DNA of 64,000 bases, from assembly GCA_021186555.1 (NCBI GenBank), contig JAJKFL010000002.1:31040001-31104000 (forward strand), read 5' to 3'. The notes beneath the pieces were generated by a model that was not told the DNA's origin, ran no database searches, and saw only the letters and a program-made list of their open reading frames with translations. This DNA is from Reticulitermes speratus. Taxonomy: Eukaryota > Arthropoda > Insecta > Blattodea > Rhinotermitidae. Positions within the stretch are counted from its first letter, which is position 1. Each line of letters opens with the position of its first letter. Of this stretch, positions 48,553-60,088 are shown one piece after another. Made by a program: the position numbers and the translations under genes.

Positions 48553-48906
48553 TTAACAAATGTAAAACAATTTACATGGAATCATCAACCTCCCACTCTC
48601 AAATCAGATGATGTCACATTGCACATGCCTACTAAGGAGAGTGAAATCAAAGAGGTATTGATTGGCCAAGTAATTCCAAACTTTACTGGAGCCGATATAT
48701 GATGTAATCAGCTCAACATCCCCTTCCCCCCATCAGTCAAGACAATTGACTGCTAGTTCCCTGGCTGCTCCCACCCAAGAGTCCAGCCAACAATACCAGC
48801 AGCAACTTCAGTTTATCAATCCAGGAGAGAACCTGAAGTCTACATCACCACAAGCAAAACAAGCCTTTGTTCTTTTGACTCTATTAATCTTTAATATAAT
48901 ACTCAC

Positions 48907-49081
48907 TGATGCTGGTGTCACTGTTCCTCGTGGTGCAGGTGTTGGTTTCTCGGTTACTGCCCCACTTAATATTTGTTCCACTTCTGCAATAGCCTCATTG
49001 AAGCCTTTTCTTTTCAGTGGTTTGCCATATTTTTCCTTATTCTCTACATAGGAGAACAAATCCTCCACCTTGCACATAGCA
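48907..49081 (-). CDS. JASPer: JASPer/LEDGF-like, coding exon 3 (end of PWWP)
   Basis: A 175-nt exon: one nt completes the split Thr, then 58 codons. It contains [20 protein letters not shown], nearly the LEDGF/HDGF signature '[16 protein letters not shown]', then [10 protein letters not shown] and a Pro/Thr-rich linker ending TPAS. This closes the PWWP fold with its C-terminal helix. The acceptor is tatttttag|TGC and the donor ATCA|gtgagt (phase 0). A (CTA)n trinucleotide run lies about 20 nt upstream of the acceptor. The intron towards exon 4 holds a piggyBac element. Confidence 0.92.
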
Positions 49082-49098
49082 CTAAAAATATTAAAAGA

Positions 49099-49100
<2 letters not shown>

Positions 49101-49145
<45 letters not shown>

Positions 49146-49146
49146 A
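49101..49146. repeat. (GTA)n microsatellite at the exon 3 acceptor
   Basis: About 15 GTA units on the plus strand, i.e. (CTA)n in the pre-mRNA, ending about 20 nt before the 3' splice site of exon 3. Confidence 0.95.
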
Positions 49147-49739
49147 TAGCAGTAGAGTTGGTAGTAAGTAGTAGTCTAGCACATCACTAACTTAGGCTGT
49201 ACATACTTATGATACACTCTTATCATATTATATTATAATGAATACCACAGATAGTGGACTTGATGTGAGATTAATTATGATGATCATGGACTGAATAAGA
49301 ATAAAGATTTTCATGTTTCAATCTTACACACTAACCAGAAATGATGCTATTTACCTTATCCATTTATAATGAGATTAACATACACTTACAACATTATAAC
49401 ATCATGAAAAACACGTATATAAATGTAACAACTGCAATTCAATTTCAGGAAAGATGTCATGTAGAATGGGGTCCAAGGGAGAGTGTTATTCTCTTTCCAG
49501 AGCCAGTGACAGAACAATGGATTCAGAATGACTTGTGCAGTGACACCCTGCTCTTAACAGCTTTTTAAAATTTTTGTGTCCCACAAAATAAATATAAAAA
49601 TAAAAATGTAAACTGGATTAATGAAAAATATAATTAGGTTTAAACTGTAACCAGAAAAATAATTCTGATTTTGAAACAACCCCCATATAATATTGTTCTC
49701 AGTTTAAGGTATAAAAAGCTGGTCCCCCACACAACTCTT

Positions 49740-50215
49740 AAACAGGGGTTCTACTTGGAGTAGGTTGAGGGTGTTCAAGAACAGTGAGCTGAGAACAGCA
49801 TTTGGGCCTAGGAGTGAAGAAGTAACAAAATATGGGGAAAAACCTATAATGAAGGGTTTCACCCACTAATATACCACAAAGGCATGTGGGTGAGTAGAGG
49901 TACAGTCCACACATCTTGATGTCAGCACTATGGAGATGAATGAAAGGTGACTGGATCATGGAAAAGAAGATGAGCAGGGTATGTAGCATGTTTGGAAGAG
50001 ATTATAAATGTGTAAAAATACTTTGGCCTCAAAGCCTGAAGGGAAGGGACATTAAACCTCATTTTAAGTAACAGCATATAAGGATGTGGATTACATTCAT
50101 CTGGCTCAGGACAGGGACAGTAGTAAGTTCTTATGATCATGGCACCAATCTTCACATTACATTAATGGTAGAAATTTCCTGATTAGCTAAGTGACTAAAA
50201 GCTTCTTCAGAAGGG
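49740..50215 (+). mobile_element. RTE/BovB-like LINE 3' end
   Basis: Contains the degenerate gtgttcaagaacagtgagct / gcatttgggcctaggagtga (FENRVLRxxFGPRxxE) region, a ggctcaggacagggacagt (LAQDRD) segment and the family tail. No intact ORF. Confidence 0.6.
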
Positions 50216-50599
50216 ATTTAAGTGCAATGCCCGCCATCACCAAAGCAGAACGAGATTTAAATTTCCCCACGAAATGTTTAATTATCAGACCACATTCCAC
50301 AAATTCAAAAATAGTAACATGTGTGGGAAAATCGTTTGTTACTCCCACATCTTTTGAAGGTCCCATCGGCAACTCCCACTATTTTATTTTGGATGAGTGA
50401 TAAACTCCAAACCTTTCAACTTACAGTAGGAGTAATATGTGTCACACATCCAATCTTCTCTTCCAAGTAACTGCACTACAATGACAAATTCCCAGTTCAA
50501 AATTTTAACATCTTTAAATCAAGGAAAAAATGGGAAATGGGATCAAACCACCCTAATTATAAACCAATTCTTTTATTATTAAGTTATAAAATTCATCAC

Positions 50600-50850
50600 A
50601 GAGCAACAGCCCATAGTGGGACAGGGCTTCCTCATTGTCGAGGCTTCACAATCACACTCAGACACACCACACATAGTAGGACTCCTATGGACAAGTGATC
50701 AGCCTGACACAGAGACCTCTACCTGACAACATACAACATTCACAAGAGACAGACATCCATGCCCCCAGTGGGATTGAAACCCACAATCCCAGCAAGTGAG
50801 TGGCTGCAGACCCATGCCTTACACGGCGTGGCCGCTGGGATCAGCTGTAA
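50600..50850 (-). mobile_element. tRNA-derived SINE, family B
   Basis: Minus strand starts ccagcggccacgccgtgtaa, A-box-like, and has a B-box-like gtgggtttcaatcccact; the body differs from family A. Not a functional tRNA. Confidence 0.6.
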
Positions 50851-51630
50851 AAGTCACAGCCACCTAAAAAATCATGGCTCACAGCAGGCTCCTTCCAACC
50901 AATATGAAAATATTTTGAGGTAGTCCACACAATTGTTGATATTCACCATAACGTTAGACTCATTCATAGTAGGGTACATATAATATGTGATAATGCTGAC
51001 AAAATTAAAGAAAGTGCCAAGTCAGGAACTAAAGTGTTTGTTTGTGTAGTAAGACTACCACAGTCCTATCCGATTGAACCGTACCAAAAAATTATGGACT
51101 GGAGTCTCATACTTTTATTGCATTAGAAATAAATAAACATATTGTATAGAAATGTATGTATACGGTACATATATACTCTACAGGTCTGTACATCCACTAG
51201 TAGTATAGTCATACACTATATAGGATGAGGTTGTCAGTCCCCTAACCCCCAGGAAATACATTGTTTTAAATGGGAGTTATGTGTTCGATTTGGGCGATTT
51301 CGATTTGCGAGACGTTTTTCAGTTGCATAACCCTGGTGTAAAACGAGAACTACCTGTATATGTGATTGGATATCAAATATGAGATTAGTAGAGTTTTTGA
51401 AGTCTGAAGTGCACTACCAGTCTGCAGGACAGAGTTCTAGAATAATACAAGAAATGCAGAAAAGTTGCCTCAACGTTAACGTCACATGCACAACAACATA
51501 TTGCCCCCCTCCTATCAAAACACAATAGAAAGAATTTAGTGCCTATGCATGCAGTTAAGTGCAATCTACAAGACGAGAAAGTGCAGAATTTTCCAAAAAT
51601 TGGTATGGGTGTTAAACTATATCATGAAAC
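50851..51630. other. Nothing recognised
   Basis: AT-rich intronic sequence. Confidence 0.4.
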
Positions 51631-51633
51631 AGT

Positions 51634-52983
51634 ATACGAGATGCTACCCAAAAGTTCAGGGAATTTCCCCCCCCCCCCCCCCCAAAAAAATTGCTTATCA
51701 TAACTCCTAGTTTCCACCATCTCCTTCGAAGTAGTCCCCTTGGGCATGGATACAGCGATCCCAGCATTTTTTCCATGATTCCATGCATCCCTGGAAGTCT
51801 CCAAGTGTGAGTGTTTTAAGCACCTCCTGTGATTCTGCCTGGATCTTCTCAATTATGTCAAAACGACGGCCTTCCAATGGAAATTTCATTTTGGGGAACA
51901 GGAAAAAGTTGCTGGGGACGAGGTCAGGCGAATAGGGTGGGTGGGGAATCATTGTCGTGTTTTTGGAAGCCAAAAACTGCCGAAAGAGTGATGTGTGGGC
52001 GGGCGCGTTGTCGTGGTGGAGAACCCAGCTATTGTTCTCCCACTTTTCCGGACGTTTGCGCCAAATGCTCTCCCATAGCTGCTTCAAAACTTCACAATGA
52101 AACTTCCCGTTGACAGTTTGACCGGGGGGGGGGGAATTCCTTGTGGACAATGCCTTGGATTAAAAAAAAAGGTGGGGGGAACAACATGGACTTCACATTG
52201 CTGCGAACTTGACGTGCTTTTTTTGGCCAAGGTGAATTTGGTGACTTCCACTGCTACGACTGCTGCTTAGTCTCAGGGTCATAACTTTAAACCCATGACT
52301 CATCACTGGTTATGACCTTGGAGATGAAGTTGGGGTCATCTCTTGCTTCATCTTTGAGTTCAGTGCAGACAGCAATGCGATGTTCTTTTTAGTCGTTGCT
52401 CAGCAGTCTCGGCACAAATTTTGCAGCAATGAGTCTCATGTTCAAATCGTCTGACAAGATAAGTTGCACGGACCTGTACGATATTCCTACGATCGCACAA
52501 ACATCATGGATTGTTCGTATACGATCTGCAACCATAGCCTCTTGCACTTTCGTGATGTTTTCCAGTGTTGTGCTTGTCGAAGGTCGTCTTGAACACTCAT
52601 CGTCATCGACAGACGTTCGCCCATCCTTAAAGCGTTTGTACCACAAAAAAGTTTTACTTTGACTCAGAGCATTGTCACCAAATGCTTCCACAAGCATGCG
52701 GTGGGTTTCTACAGCAGTTTTTTTAAGCTTAAAGCAAAATTTGATGCAGATTCTTTGCTCCTTAAAATCTGCCATTTATGCAGGTTTAAAAAATCGCCGA
52801 ACCACTACAACACAACATTATAAAAACGCATGAAACTCAAGAATGCGGCCTTTCGCCTTCACGGCTGTTGGCACACTAATTCACAAAGGGTACTGCTCGC
52901 CCCATCTACCGGCGGCAGGCCATACCACAACCGGTTCGCGCAGGGAATTCAAATTCCCCGAACTTTTGGGTAGCACCTCATAG
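51634..52983 (-). mobile_element. mariner element, frameshifted, with altered third catalytic residue
   Basis: Ends share GCTACCCAAAAGTTC(A/G)GGGAATT (51641 onward and inverted near 52975), with TA at the outer borders. The minus-strand transposase starts at 52775: MADFKEQRICIKFCFKLKKT, ALSQSKTFLWYKRFKDGRTS, CAIVGISYRSVQLIL, FVPRLLSND then a stop. After shifts near 52150-52380 come ENNSWVLHHDNAPAHTS (second Asp) and PYSPDLVPSNFFLFPKMKF, where the third catalytic Asp is Asn. Homopolymers C17 (51667) and G11 (52124) lie within. Inactive. It sits in the intron between exons 2 and 3. Confidence 0.88.
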
Positions 52984-53482
52984 AAAATGTAACAGTTCAA
53001 TAACAAACCAACAGCATTATTTTTAATGTAGTTCAGTGTATGGAAAATTACATCAAATTTCAAACTGAAATTTATCATTTATATGTAAGATTTGAGGTTC
53101 TCACAGCAGTGACAACGGAAAGCACTGCCTTCAGGGACAAGACGCCCTGTAATCCAATACAAATTTACAGATATTTCAGACACTGTGGTGCCACACTCTA
53201 CTGGGCGGAAGCGTCAAAATGGAGGCAGCACATTCATGCAAAAGGTCAGTAAATTTCCAACAAACAATGCTGCATCATACCCCAGAAGTATTCTTTTTAT
53301 GCATTTACATCAACTTAGTTTCTGATCCCTACGTCAATGATGTAACAGATTAACTGCTAATTAAAACCATCTGATTTCTTATAAATGCATCAGCCTTTTA
53401 TGAAGCAACATCAACATCGCAAAATGCACCAAGTCACTCAATCCAGGTATAAAGTCACATATCAAGAAAATGGGGAACTTAC

Positions 53483-53553
53483 GTTTCTCCAGTGCCATAG
53501 AATGATACATGATACCTCATTTTATTCACAGCTGCATCTGCTAACCCGACCAC
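53483..53553 (-). CDS. JASPer: JASPer/LEDGF-like, coding exon 2 (PWWP core)
   Basis: A 71-nt exon (23 codons plus 2 nt), too short to appear as an ORF of its own. The acceptor is tttttacag|GTGG and the donor GAAAC|gtaag. It reads VVGLADAAVNKMRYHVSFYG and then TGE, with the split Thr completed in the next exon. The HVSFYGTGE segment is the PWWP beta-strand that carries the second cage aromatic (Phe42 here, aligned with LEDGF Phe44 through the following Gly-Thr). Entry at phase 0 and exit at phase 2 fit both neighbours exactly, which is strong evidence for the splice model. A LINE relic starts about 90 bp upstream in transcript direction. Confidence 0.88.
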
Positions 53554-53639
53554 CTGTAAAAATAAAGCACACTGTCTTGACTAACTTGAGAAGGTAATAC
53601 CTCCTGAGCTAGTCAAGCAATCCCCCACACTTAATGGAA

Positions 53640-54640
53640 CCCAAAGGTTCATTACCAGATTCAGAATAGCCCACTTGTCCCTGCCTTCATCCACGAGTCC
53701 AGTCCATGCCCTCTCATCCTATTCCTTTAACATCCATTTTAATATTATCCTCCCATCTGCATATATATCTTCCAAGCACTCTCTTTGCCTCAGGTTTCCT
53801 CATCACAACCCTACAGGCATTTATGCTCTCCCTCCTACATGCCACATCCTTCACCCCATCTTTCTCATTCTCATTGACTTGCCAATCTGAACAATATTTG
53901 GCAAAGCATACACATCATTTTTGCCGGCCTCTTGTTACTTCCTCCACCTAAGGCTCTAATTATCTTCCTTAGCACCCTGTTCTTGAACATCTTCCCTATG
54001 TTCTAACCTTAATGTGAGAAACCACGTTTCACACCCACATAAAACAACATTTGAAATTACAGTTCTGTACACTTTTGTTGGAGTAAAGTGATGACTGTAT
54101 TATCATGTACTGTTAAGTGCATTTAGTTGGTGCATTAAATGAAAATGATTATACAAATTTAATCTGCTCTCAATTTCATCTGCCTGCAACTGTTAGTGTC
54201 ATTCCCAAATACTCAAACTCTGCCACATTTTTCTAAGGGTTTATTAACTTTATTTATTTTGTGATTTTGTTGATAAGACATTAACAAATACTTATTTTTC
54301 TCAACATTTATATCAAGACCAACTTCCTGAGTAGCAACTACAAAGCAAATGCATTTTTCATATTCCCCCAATAAACTAACATCAGCAGCACAGACCAAAA
54401 GCAGATGTGTCCCATTCCATTTCAATCCCTCCTCCTTTTCTTTTACCTTCCTCACAGCATATTCTAAAGCAGAGGTGAAAAGCAATGGCAATAAAGCATC
54501 TCGTTTCAGACCATTCTGAATAGAAAATGTATCAGACAAATGTTTGCCTATCCAGACTTTACTGATTCATTGAAACATATTTTAACTAACACAACTAGTT
54601 TCTTGGATATACCAAACTCGATGAGAATATTACACAAAAC
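53640..54640 (-). pseudogene. RTE/BovB-like LINE, RT C-terminal part, inverted
   Basis: Minus strand from about 54539: [40 protein letters not shown], then [10 protein letters not shown] where YADDVNLLGE is expected (active-site Asp lost), [20 protein letters not shown]. Then a decayed KIYKxVI...NRVLRKIFGPK region continues to about 53680. It is the more upstream part of the family whose tails lie at 1315, 9870, 49740 and 63290. Confidence 0.75.
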
Positions 54641-54967
54641 CTCACTCAGAAAAGAAAGTTAGCCTTTTTGAAGTCTACGAATTCCTGATGCAGAGTCACT
54701 TTGTACCCCCATTCTTCTCAAGTGTACGATGAATGCTGAACACATGAGAAGTACTTGAACCATTATGTTAAAAACCCTGCCTTACATGATCTGAATTATT
54801 GCGTCAAACCCACTGCAATATAAAATCAAGACATTTGATAAGTTACACAATGAAAATGTTTCAACATCGAATTTGTCAGGCTAGGTAAACTACACAGTAC
54901 AACATAATAAATGCAACTATGACATAAATTCCTCGACAATACAATAATATCACATAACCAAAGTTAC

Positions 54968-55039
54968 CTTTGCAGGCCATGGTGGGTATCCACGCACTTT
55001 GGCGAAGACTTTATCTCCCAAATTAAACTTCTTTGCCAT
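54968..55039 (-). CDS. JASPer: JASPer/LEDGF-like PWWP protein, coding exon 1
   Basis: First coding exon of the only clear host gene. It encodes 24 residues starting MAKKFNLGDKVFAKVRGYPP and continuing WPAK, the first strands of a PWWP domain. Trp21 matches the aromatic-cage Trp of LEDGF. The donor (AAG|gtaac) is phase 0 and joins the exon at 53553. Upstream of the ATG the minus strand reads a pyrimidine-rich acceptor (cttattcag) and then GTGAAAATG, so a 5'UTR intron probably ends at about 55045. In known family members (Drosophila JASPer, vertebrate LEDGF/HDGF) the PWWP binds H3K36-methylated nucleosomes; JASPer stabilises the JIL-1 kinase on active chromatin. Assignment rests on the joined exons 1-3, which align along the whole PWWP domain. 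LEDGF, HDGF-related protein 2 and JASPer cannot be separated on the PWWP alone; JASPer is chosen because the organism looks like an insect. Confidence 0.88.
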
Positions 55040-55045
55040 TTTCAC

Positions 55046-55880
55046 CTGAATAAGCACTGAAACAATTTCATATTTCTGATTAGAACTAACACTGACAACA
55101 AATATAATAGAGGTTGAGTTCTGAGGTATGAAGCCATAGTAAAGAGGTACAGTGTCATGTAACTATACAAATATGCATCCTTATTATTAAATGTTACAAA
55201 CTGAGGACCACGGGCAGTTTTGACTTTAAAAGTGTAGCTGTGTCTTTTGCACAAGTTATTCTACAATATGGGTGCCACCTTTAAGATGAATAAGACAAAT
55301 GGATGCTACCAACTTTACAACTCACAATGAAAGGGCAAGTGTGTTGAGAGTCGTGCTATCTAACGGGAAGATGTGACCTCATTTGCAATGGGAGTACTGG
55401 CAAGAGTGTAAAGCACGATGCTATACAACATGGAGCCATGTAGGGTGAGGTACTAAAACACAAGAAGATACCCTGTGGTTAAGAAAAAAACCTCAGAGGA
55501 AAAAGAAGTGAGTCCAGACTTCACTTAGTCTGTACTCATCCAAACAGTGAAAGTTGAGGGAGTGCTCAACTATTTCAACGGGATGCACGAAGATACATGG
55601 ATGCTAGGCGTGCATGTTTGCTAGTGCTTATAATTTGTAAAATTCAATGCTATGTTTGTTGTTAGTGGAATGTTCGTGTGAATCACTGGTCTTCTAGCTT
55701 GGTGTCTCCCATTACATTCACATCATCTGGTTGAAATATGACAACCAGTTGGACTAGTGTACACTCTGACATTGGGTACAGAGCATCCCTTGAACACTGA
55801 CTTTTTTGTTGGGAGCTGTTTCCCTTTGAACAGTCTGACATGGGTCATCACTCCATTGACTGGATTGTGCATAGTATGGA
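55046..55880. other. 5' flank or first intron; no gene recognised
   Basis: Would be the 5'UTR intron of the PWWP gene if the acceptor at 55045 is used. No coding signal. Confidence 0.4.
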
Positions 55881-56372
55881 GTCAACCTGCCAATGCAGTC
55901 TGTTGTTCCCTGAACATAAAGGGCACTAAACCTTGTGATATCACTAAGGCACCTTCCTCTTGACACTTTCCTCAGTGGCCCTACAGTCTGGTAATGGCCT
56001 TGTTGGAGTAACCATTAACTCAGACAGCAGAAGTGATGTGTTGTAGTTTGGAGGCCTCACTGAACTCATAACACACAACAAATATGGTGAGGATAGAATG
56101 TTCCAGAGAGTGAACTGCACTGCAGCAGCCAGCCCTAGCCATGACTTAACTTCTCCTTGTATAGTCAACATCACAACACTATGGGTAAGCTTAATGCTTC
56201 TTCAGATGTGCAACACCACAACCTCCAATAGCCTCCATTTCTGGACTCTCAGGCTCTTAAAAACCATGCCCTATAAAGGTGAGCGAGGTCAACACACTTC
56301 CCTGCACCCAAAACATAAATCAAATTCGCCAAGTCAACACATTAAATCCATCTTATTGAACAGCCTGCCTAT
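55881..56372. repeat. Direct repeat of ~490 bp, copy 1
   Basis: Contains, in order, tgttccctgaacataaaggg, tctggtaatggccttgttgg, actcagacagcagaagtgat, gtttggaggcctcactgaac, gtgaactgcactgcagcagc, and caaaacataaatcaaattcg. The same sequence order reappears in copy 2 (56361-56572 plus 58843-59060). Function unknown. Confidence 0.75.
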
Positions 56373-59060
56373 GTAGTATGTTGCTCCCTCAACAAAGGGA
56401 CATTAAGCCTTGTGTTATCACTTCTACACCCCCTTCCTCTTGAGGTTTCTCTCTGTGACCCTGGACAGTCTGGTAATGGCCTTGTAAGACTAACCACTTA
56501 CTCAGACAGCGGAACTGATATGCCGTAGTTCGGAGGCCTCGCTCAACCTATCACACACTACTAACATATTGATAGCAGAGCTCTTTTAGCATGATCGTGA
56601 CAAAGTGCATGTAGGTGTCATCCTGCGGATTTGATTTTATTATATTCTGTGTGATCCAATTACAAGTCAACAACCATAGGATATAGAACATGTCATACAT
56701 CTACCATAACATGCAACACAAATCATATACAATAAATAAATATATACAATCACAAGCAATCGTAATTATAAACATAATCAAGTCAAATATCAACAATCCA
56801 AGGAAATACCCTTTCCAGCATAATGCAACATTACAAATAAGAAGAACAGAACAGTATCAGTGTATAAAATAGACTACGTAGATAAGAGTGATGACATATT
56901 AAAATTAAACAAACACTTCTATTTATTAAAAAATTTATTCAAAGTATAAAATGAGCGTTCGAGGAGAAAGTACTTTAAAGCAATTTTGAACTTATTTGGT
57001 TTGCTGGAGATATCCTTAATTGCCATTGGAATAGCGTTAAATGTTTTTATGCCTGAGTAGTAAACTCCCTTCTGATACATGAAGAAGGTAACTTGAGGCA
57101 AATGTAAATCATTTCTCCACCTGGTATTATGCTGTGGTATGCATTATTTAAAACAAAGTACTCACTGTTATTAACAACAAACATTAATAATGAGAGGATG
57201 TATTGTGATGCAAGTGTCAATATTTTCAATTCCTTAAACTACTCTCTGCAAGATTCCCTATACCAACATCCCATCATTATCCTAATTACCCTCTTCTGCA
57301 TTTTAAAAATCTTAGAACTATTTGATGAGTTCCCCCAAAAAATTATGCCATAAGACATAACTGAATGGAAAAGGGAATGATAAATGATCTTCAGAGTAGA
57401 AATAGACATATATGGTTTAATATTTCGAATTAAGTAACACGTGGTGCTTAATTTTTTAATCAATGAATCAAGATGGTTTATCCATGTTAATGAACAATCC
57501 ACAGTTAAGCCAAGAAATTTTGTATGAGTAGTGAGAGGTATAGAATTGTTATCATAATTAATTTTATTTCCATAAATTTATGTTTTTTGGATGTGAAATT
57601 TGTAAATTGTGTCTTGCTAAAATTTAAAGAAAGTAAATTTTCTTTAAACCAATCATTTAGTATTTTAAAAACAGTATTAATATTATTGTTAAAGTCAGTA
57701 GTATTTGAATGGGACAATACAATGCTAGTATCATCTGCAAACAAAATAGGAACTGATTTGTCTTTTACAAACTTAGGTAAGTCATTTATGAAGACAAGGA
57801 AGAGTAAGGGTCCCAAAATCGAGCCCTGAGGGACACCATGTTCGATTTTAGCCCAATTTGATGTTATGATACTATTGTTATCATCATACAGTAATGTCCT
57901 TTGAAATCTGTTCGTCAGATAGGATGTATAAAGTTTATAATGATTACCAGTTATGCCATAGAATTCAAGTTTAGATAATAATATACTGTGATTAACACAG
58001 TCAAATGCCTTTTCTAAGTCGCAAAAAATGCCTCCTATCAACAATTTCTTATTCAAAGCATTTAAAATCTCATTTGTTAATTGATATGTTGCATTATCAG
58101 TTCTTGAATAAGCTCTGAAACCATACTGTTCATTGCTTAAGATATTATGATCAGTCAAATGTTTCAATAGTCTAGTTTGCATAACCTTTTCAAAATATTT
58201 TTGAAAAGGATGTTAAGATTGATATTGGCCTGTAGTTGCATATATCTTTTTTATTACCTTTTTAAATATTGGCCTTATAATTGCGTATTTTAACCTATCG
58301 GGGAAAACTCCAGTAGTAAAAATTGTGTTACATATATAATTAAGCAGGGAGCTGATATAAGAAGAACATGACTTTAATATCTTAGTAGGAATTTCATCAT
58401 AACCAAACGAATTTGAGGACTTGACAGACATTATTATATTTTCAATTTCCTAGGTAGTAGTACCTTTATGTTTGATACCAGGAAAGGAACTCTGGAATAC
58501 ATGCTTCAAAGAATAAGATGATGTATCATAATTATTCGCGGAGTTTTTAGTTTGACAGTAATCTACATTAATGGTTTTACTAATCATATTAGGCGTGTCT
58601 ATAAAATGTTTATTAAAAGCATCAGCGATAATTTGATGATTCACAATGATTCTACCATCAATATTTACTGTTTGTATTGTAGAATTTTTGTCAGCCCTGC
58701 GTAACTCATTATTTATTAATTTCCACGAGGTTCTCATTACATTATTAGAATTTGAAATTTGTTTATCATATTCCATTCTTTTTGCCTCTTTTACAACTTT
58801 TGATATGATTCGACAAGTCTTTGTAATATTTTCTTAAAGTAGGATAAAACCTTCCAGGGAGTGACCTGCACTGCAACAACCCTAACCATGACTTCAATCC
58901 TCCTTGCACACTTATTGCGTCCTTCATGCTACACAATGTAAACAGCGTCCTTGTTTCGACTCTTCGGTAGACCTCGCCTAATAGAGACTAGAGAAGTCAA
59001 CAAGACATTTCCCCTCATCCGAAACACAAATTAAATTCATCAAATAAACATCATACATTA
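56361..59060. repeat. Direct repeat copy 2, split by a LINE
   Basis: The left half, 56361-56572, matches copy 1 up to 'cacactactaacatat'. The right half resumes at about 58843 with aggataaaaccttccaggga, gtgacctgcactgcaacaac and runs to aaacacaaattaaattcatc near 59040. The inserted 2.3 kb is the Jockey-like LINE. Confidence 0.7.
56573..58842 (-). pseudogene. Jockey-like LINE, 5'-truncated, with mostly intact RT
   Basis: Minus-strand order: TSWKLINNELRRADKNSTIQ (58780), SFGYDEIPTKILKSCSSYIS, LKYAIIRPIFKK, then an RT core of 225 codons: NEQYGFRAYSRTDNATYQLT, GIFCDLEKAFDCVNHSILLS, HGVPQGSILGPLLFLVFIND, PILFADDTSIVLSH (FADD active site intact) and LSLNFSKTQF. Downstream pieces: LTWINHLDSLIKKLSTTCYL, YGIIFWGNSSNSSKIFKMQK, FMYQKGVYYSGIKTFNAIPM. 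Breaks: frameshift/stop near 58450, 58210, 57500 and 57240. No endonuclease domain is present (5' truncation). Same family as 4490-5315. Confidence 0.85.
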
Positions 59061-59876
59061 CCACCTCCTCACCTTCGTAAAATAACGTATCTAACACTCT
59101 CCTCCGTACAATAAACCTACGCTAATGGCGGGTGCACTGATATTCAACCTACACTGGATCACATAAAACCACTTTCAGAAAGCCGGATCAGAGTTCAGAA
59201 ACACAACGTATTTAGCACGGATTACAGATCCACTTCAGTGTCGCCAACGAGACACATCGAGGACGTCCCTCTTCAGTTAGGTGGTAACTAACTACCAACC
59301 TACGCCGCGTAACATCCCACACATGCCAATGCCCCAGCTACCGTGTCCGATCCCTGAAGTATCTCCGAGACGCACCGAATGTAAGTGTACATAGACGCCA
59401 TCTCTTGAGTTACATCGCATGCAATAAAATTGATGTAGAACATGTCGTTGTCTACTACAATATCTGTTTCTAACAAAAATATAAATAAATAGCAAATATT
59501 CACTCACAGCAAGAATAATTAATTGACACTTTACAACATAATTTTCATATTGAGGTAAATTCTTATGCGAAGTATAATGTGTGATATAACAGTTAGCGCT
59601 GTTTTAATGTTGACTTAAAAACATTTGTAACATAACTTCAACTTTTGGCAGCAGACAAGATTATTCAATAATTTCTTTCTCGTATGTCTTTTTTACATTT
59701 AGGACCTACTCTGGGTAGTGTTCAGCACGTAAGGTCATATATATCTCTGCCTTGTAGGTACCTATAAGGTCGTGCGCTGAAACAATTTCCGGACTGAATT
59801 CATCTCTTCGCAACAACACTTACACTATAATCACTACTGTCCCGTTCAAAATAGTTTTCTTCGAGCCTTGGGTTGT
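59061..59876. other. CpG-richer stretch, possible 5' region of the PWWP gene
   Basis: 59090-59420 has noticeably more CpG than its surroundings (ccgcgtaac, ccgtgtccg, ccgagacgcacc). In insects such relief can mark a promoter or first exon. No TATA, initiator or splice donor can be assigned with confidence. An inference only. Confidence 0.25.
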
Positions 59877-59944
59877 GTTAACCATTTTTCAAGCCCATTC
59901 CAATCACGTTTGAAATGTATGGAATGGGCTTGGGAAAGGTTAAC
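59877..59944. repeat. Inverted repeat, ~25-bp arms
   Basis: GTTAACCATTTTTCAAGCCC... and ...GGGCTTGGGAAAGGTTAAC pair around a 17-nt loop with few mismatches; 45 bp left of the assembly gap. Confidence 0.8.
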
Positions 59945-59988
59945 ACTAGCCGAAAATATGTAGCCGCATTCCTTGTCATTAATAAAGA

Positions 59989-60088
59989 NNNNNNNNNNNN
60001 NNNNNNNNNNNNNNNNNNNNNNNNNNNNNNNNNNNNNNNNNNNNNNNNNNNNNNNNNNNNNNNNNNNNNNNNNNNNNNNNNNNNNNNN
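59989..60088. other. Assembly gap (100 N)
   Basis: Exactly 100 N; a conventional scaffold gap of unknown true length. Sequence on either side has no evident relation. Confidence 0.98.

Noticed and set aside
48808..49182. Poly-leucine N-terminus preceding the exon 3 reading frame
   Set aside because: The Leu run is the (CTA)n intron repeat read through the splice acceptor; the real exon starts at 49081.
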